Positions 61,375-64,000 of a DNA stretch of 64,000 nucleotides are shown here, piece by piece. Origin of the DNA: Enterobacteriaceae bacterium RIT714. GTDB lineage: Bacteria; Pseudomonadota; Gammaproteobacteria; Enterobacterales; Enterobacteriaceae. Location of the stretch: assembly GCA_009668015.1 (NCBI GenBank), contig WJYB01000002.1, positions 1-64,000 on the forward strand. Direction: 5' to 3'. How positions within the stretch are numbered: position 1 is the first letter of the stretch; the number at the start of each line of letters is the position of its first letter. Both the position numbers and the translations under genes were made by a program. The notes beneath the pieces are model-generated. The model saw nothing but the letters and a program-made list of their open reading frames with translations. It was not told the DNA's origin and did not search any database.

Positions 61375-61962
61375 TTACTCCTGTGAAAAATGCTTTGCCG
61401 CCTGAAGTCCACTCCAGCGACGGGCTTTTTTATGTTCCAGACCAAACTGATCGAGCACCCGGGTCACAATATGCTGGGTGATATCGTCAACGGTTTGCGG
61501 GTGGTTGTAATACGCCGGCATAGGCGGCACCATCGCCACGCCCATGCGGGAAAGTGCGAGCATGTTCTCAAGATGAATGGTGCTAAGCGGAGTTTCGCGG
61601 GGCACTAACACCAGCTTACGTCTCTCTTTCAGCACCACGTCGGCCGCGCGCCCCACCAGCCCTTCGGCATAACCCGCACGAATACCCGCCAGCGTTTTCA
61701 TGCTGCAGGGAATGACAATCATCCCGTCGGTGTGAAACGAGCCCGATGAAATAGTCGCCGCCTGATTCGCCGGGTTATGCGACACATCCGCCATCGCGGC
61801 GACTTCCTGAACGCTGTAAGGCGTCTCGAGTTCAATGGTGGTTTTGGACCATTTCGACATCACCAGATGCGTTTCGACTTCCGGCATTTCGCGCAGCGCC
61901 TGAAGCAAGGCAACGGCCAGCGGCGCACCCGTTGCCCCCGTCATTCCAACAATCAGTCTCAT
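61375..61962 (-). CDS. UbiX-like flavin prenyltransferase, subunit B (ecdB/vdcB/pad1 type)
   Basis: A 195-residue flavin prenyltransferase that makes the prenyl-FMN cofactor for subunit C. The FMN-binding GMTGATGAPLA (near 6-16), SSGSFHTDGMIVIPCSMKTLA and PRETPLS motifs are visible. It is the first gene of the operon, divergent from hosA, with a HosA-type operator 18 bp upstream. Confidence 0.92.
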   Translation of the reverse strand: MRLIVGMTGATGAPLAVALLQALREMPEVETHLVMSKWSKTTIELETPYSVQEVAAMADVSHNPANQAATISSGSFHTDGMIVIPCSMKTLAGIRAGYAEGLVGRAADVVLKERRKLVLVPRETPLSTIHLENMLALSRMGVAMVPPMPAYYNHPQTVDDITQHIVTRVLDQFGLEHKKARRWSGLQAAKHFSQE

Positions 61963-61980
61963 TCACCACCTCAATCATTT

Positions 61981-61996
61981 TGTTCGTGTACGAACA
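61981..61996. promoter_or_regulatory. HosA-type operator 1
   Basis: TGTTCGTGTACGAACA is a palindrome with one mismatch and agrees with the GTTCGTATACGAAC motif reported for HosA in E. coli. It lies at the promoter of the decarboxylase operon. Confidence 0.8.
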
Positions 61997-62035
61997 TTAA
62001 AATTAACATACGCCAGATCGTTTAAACTCTCAATC

Positions 62036-62051
62036 TCGTTCGTACACGATC
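62036..62051. promoter_or_regulatory. HosA-type operator 2
   Basis: TCGTTCGTACACGATC shares the GTTCGT-N2-ACGA core with operator 1 and is closer to hosA, suggesting autoregulation. Confidence 0.6.
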
Positions 62052-62134
62052 ACACTTATTGCAAAAAAATGGGGCGCTATCAATCCGGGCAAGAGCGGTT
62101 ATCATAGAGACGAGATTTCTACACCGGAGTATTC

Positions 62135-62542
62135 ATGGAGCTAAGACAAGAGGCGTTCCATCTGTTACGTCAGCTTTTTCAACAGCATACAGCCCACTGG
62201 CAGCAGGCACTGCCGGAGCTGACAAAACCACAGTACGCGGTCATGCGTTCCGTTGCAGAAAACCCGGGAATTGAACAGGTCGCGCTGACCGAAGTCGCGG
62301 TCAGCACCAAAGCGACACTCGCGGAAATGCTGAGCCGACTGGAGGCTCGCGGTCTGGTCAAACGTGAACACGATCAAGCGGATAAGCGCCGGCGTTTTGT
62401 CTATCTGACACCCGAAGGCGAAGCGCTCCTCGCCCACTGCAAACCTGTCGGGAACGAGGTTGATGGCGCCTTTTTAGGGCGGCTAAGCGAAGAAGAGCGG
62501 GCGCAATTCTCTGCGCTTGTCCGAAAAATGATGCGCGATTAG
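62135..62542 (+). CDS. hosA: MarR-family regulator HosA
   Basis: A 135-residue winged-helix regulator. The recognition helix region STKATLAEMLSRLEARG and the wing REHDQADKRRR are at about residues 57-90. In E. coli HosA binds 4-hydroxybenzoate and represses the adjacent decarboxylase operon. Its stop overlaps that of the convergent LysR gene by four bases. Confidence 0.93.
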   Translation: MELRQEAFHLLRQLFQQHTAHWQQALPELTKPQYAVMRSVAENPGIEQVALTEVAVSTKATLAEMLSRLEARGLVKREHDQADKRRRFVYLTPEGEALLAHCKPVGNEVDGAFLGRLSEEERAQFSALVRKMMRD

Positions 62543-63426
62543 CCCACGCGCGCGCGCAGAAAATCGATAAAAGTCCGTACCTTAGCAGGAACATGCTGCG
62601 CATCAGGATAAACCGCATAAATCCCCTGTTGCGCAAAGGTCACGCCGGGCAGGATGTGCAGTAGCGTCCCCTCTTCAAGAGCCGTTTTCACCAGCCACTC
62701 AGGCAGCAACGCCAGGCCGCTGCCGGCAAGCGCAAAGGCCATAAGGGCCTGCGCACTGTCTGCAAATACACGCGGCGCACGTTTAATCTCAAGCGTTGAA
62801 CTTCGCCCGTGCTCATCGCTGACCTGCCAGCGAAGCGGCGTGGACAGGCGCTCATGAACAATCCATTCCGACTGCGCAAGCGCCTCCAGTGAGTCGACTG
62901 CGTGATGCGCCTGCCACTCCGGCGTCGCCACCGGCAGGATGGTAAACCGGGCGATTAGCGCGGCGTGGTAACGCGAATCGGCCAGCGTACCGAGACGAAT
63001 GGCCACATCAAAGCGCTCTGAAATGAGGTCTGCATGATGCGAAGAGGAGACATGGCGGACCCGCAGCCCGGGGTGTTGCTGACTAAAGGCCGCGAGGATT
63101 GGGATCACCACCTGCGCCCCGTATTCCGGCGTCGTAGTGATACGTAGCTCGCCGGTTAGCCCCGCGTGGTTTGCACGCACGTCATCCTGCAAACTTTCGG
63201 CCTCTTTCAGCAACGTAACGCCACGCTGATAGAAGAGCTGCCCCGGCTCGGTTAGGGTCAGACGCCGCGTGGATCTCAGCAGCAACGTCACTCCCAGCTC
63301 GTTTTCCAGCTGGCGAATATTGAAACTGACCACCGCTTTGGTCAGCCCTAACACGCCAGCGGCAGCCGTCAAACTTCCGCTATCCACCACCGCCACGAAG
63401 ATCGTGATTCGCTGCAAATTGAGCAT
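62539..63426 (-). CDS. LysR-family transcriptional regulator
   Basis: A 295-residue regulator with an N-terminal winged helix-turn-helix (residues 1-60; SLTAAAGVLGLTKAVVSFNIRQLE) and a LysR substrate-binding domain. The start at 63426 (MLNLQRITIF) is the family start; an upstream in-frame codon would add 15 residues and cross the operator. It is divergent from a DHA2 efflux gene and probably controls it. The signal is unknown. Confidence 0.88.
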   Translation of the reverse strand: MLNLQRITIFVAVVDSGSLTAAAGVLGLTKAVVSFNIRQLENELGVTLLLRSTRRLTLTEPGQLFYQRGVTLLKEAESLQDDVRANHAGLTGELRITTTPEYGAQVVIPILAAFSQQHPGLRVRHVSSSHHADLISERFDVAIRLGTLADSRYHAALIARFTILPVATPEWQAHHAVDSLEALAQSEWIVHERLSTPLRWQVSDEHGRSSTLEIKRAPRVFADSAQALMAFALAGSGLALLPEWLVKTALEEGTLLHILPGVTFAQQGIYAVYPDAQHVPAKVRTFIDFLRARVG

Positions 63427-63438
63427 TACCGCTCTCTC

Positions 63439-63461
63439 ACTGTCAAAATTATTTTGACAGT
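63439..63461. promoter_or_regulatory. Perfect palindrome at the LysR/efflux divergent promoter
   Basis: ACTGTCAAAAT and ATTTTGACAGT are perfect inverted arms around a single T. The site begins 13 bp upstream of the LysR gene, the usual place for an autoregulatory site. Confidence 0.75.
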
Positions 63462-63533
63462 ATATCGCCACTGCCGCCGTTTATCCGAGGATATCGGTCA
63501 GATACATTAGCGCTCCTCAACGGAGGAACGAAA

Positions 63534-64000
63534 ATGACGTATCGCAGTAAAGTCGCCACGGTGTACCTGCTGGGCTTTTTTCTCGACCTGATCAACATGT
63601 TTATCGCGAGTGTTGCCTTTCCGGCGATGGCGGTTGCGCTGCATTCATCGGCGTCCGCGCTGGCATGGGTCAGCAACGGCTACATTGCCGGCCTGACGCT
63701 CATCATTCCTTTTAGCGCAATGCTCACGCGGATCCTTGGCGCCAGGCGGCTGTTTATTGTCTCCTTGTCCCTCTTCGCCCTCGCCGCGACGGCGGCCGGT
63801 TTCTCGCCGTCGCTGGAAAGCCTGATCTTCTGGCGAGTGATCCAGGGGATGGGAGGCGGGTTACTGATCCCGGTGGGCCAGGCGCTGACCTGGCAACAAT
63901 TTAAGCCTCATGAACGTGCAAGACTCTCTTCCGTCGTCATGCTGGTCGCGCTGCTGGCTCCGGCGTGTTCCCCGGCGGTGGGAGGATTGCTTGTACAGTC
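63534..64000 (+). CDS. DHA2-type MFS transporter, 5' part
   Basis: The frame opens at ATG 63534 (MTYRSKVATVYLLGFF) behind CGGAGGA and stays open to the window end, 155 codons. The first four to five membrane segments are visible, with the MFS loop motif TRILGARR and the WRVIQGMGGGLLIPVG segment shared with EmrB-type drug exporters. The 3' part is outside the window. The substrate is unknown. Confidence 0.88.
   Translation, partial: MTYRSKVATVYLLGFFLDLINMFIASVAFPAMAVALHSSASALAWVSNGYIAGLTLIIPFSAMLTRILGARRLFIVSLSLFALAATAAGFSPSLESLIFWRVIQGMGGGLLIPVGQALTWQQFKPHERARLSSVVMLVALLAPACSPAVGGLLVQ

Overview
The window is chromosomal DNA of a member of the Enterobacteriaceae. Gene order and protein sequence follow the Escherichia coli K-12 alaE-to-mutS segment almost gene for gene. 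The proteins I could compare from memory look close to E. coli but are clearly diverged. Differences from K-12 are an absent srl (sorbitol) operon, absent ygaZH, an intact MFS gene where K-12 has the ygaY pseudogene, an extra zinc-type ABC operon beside mltB, and a hydroxyarylic acid decarboxylase/hosA cluster after mutS. This mix suggests an Enterobacter, Leclercia or Lelliottia-like genus; that is inference, and nothing in the window proves the genus. I see no prophage, insertion sequence or CRISPR array.

Layout: alaE, ygaC and ygaM (1-1.5 kb); the class Ib ribonucleotide reductase operon nrdHIEF behind a tandem pair of NrdR-type boxes (1.6-5.5 kb); the osmoprotectant importer proVWX (5.7-9.2 kb); a tandem array of 46-bp repeats (9.2-9.5 kb); a ygaY-type MFS transporter; the multidrug efflux operon emrRAB; luxS with the divergent sRNA MicA, then gshA, yqaAB; a tRNA cluster with one Ser and four Arg genes interleaved with 132-bp repeats that carry tRNA 3' ends (18.2-19.2 kb); csrA, alaS, recX, recA with its LexA box, and pncC; a Zur-box-controlled zinc-type ABC operon; mltB and an orphan gutQ.

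From 30 kb the window is dominated by anaerobic metabolism. norR/norVW (nitric oxide reductase, three NorR sites and a sigma-54 promoter) is followed by the formate hydrogenlyase region: hypF and hydN, the beta-glucoside operon ascG/ascFB, the structural operon hycABCDEFGHI, the divergent hypABCDE and the activator fhlA. HydN, the Hyp maturases and the HycI protease build and process the NiFe hydrogenase HycE/HycG; HycB, HycF, HycC and HycD carry electrons and anchor the complex; FhlA turns the set on from sigma-54 promoters and HycA opposes it. A second 46-bp array lies between ascB and hycI and supplies the last codons of hycI.

The right end has ygbA with an NsrR-type site, a small SymE-like toxin gene behind a LexA box, mutS, the three-gene decarboxylase operon with HosA-type operators and hosA, a LysR regulator with a perfect 11-1-11 palindrome at its promoter, and the start of a divergent DHA2-type efflux gene cut by the window edge. 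The main unexplained items are the two 46-bp arrays, a 35-residue membrane peptide gene coupled to the zinc ABC operon, the SOS-linked SymE-like gene, and a 600-bp AT-rich stretch after norW holding an interrupted small reading frame.
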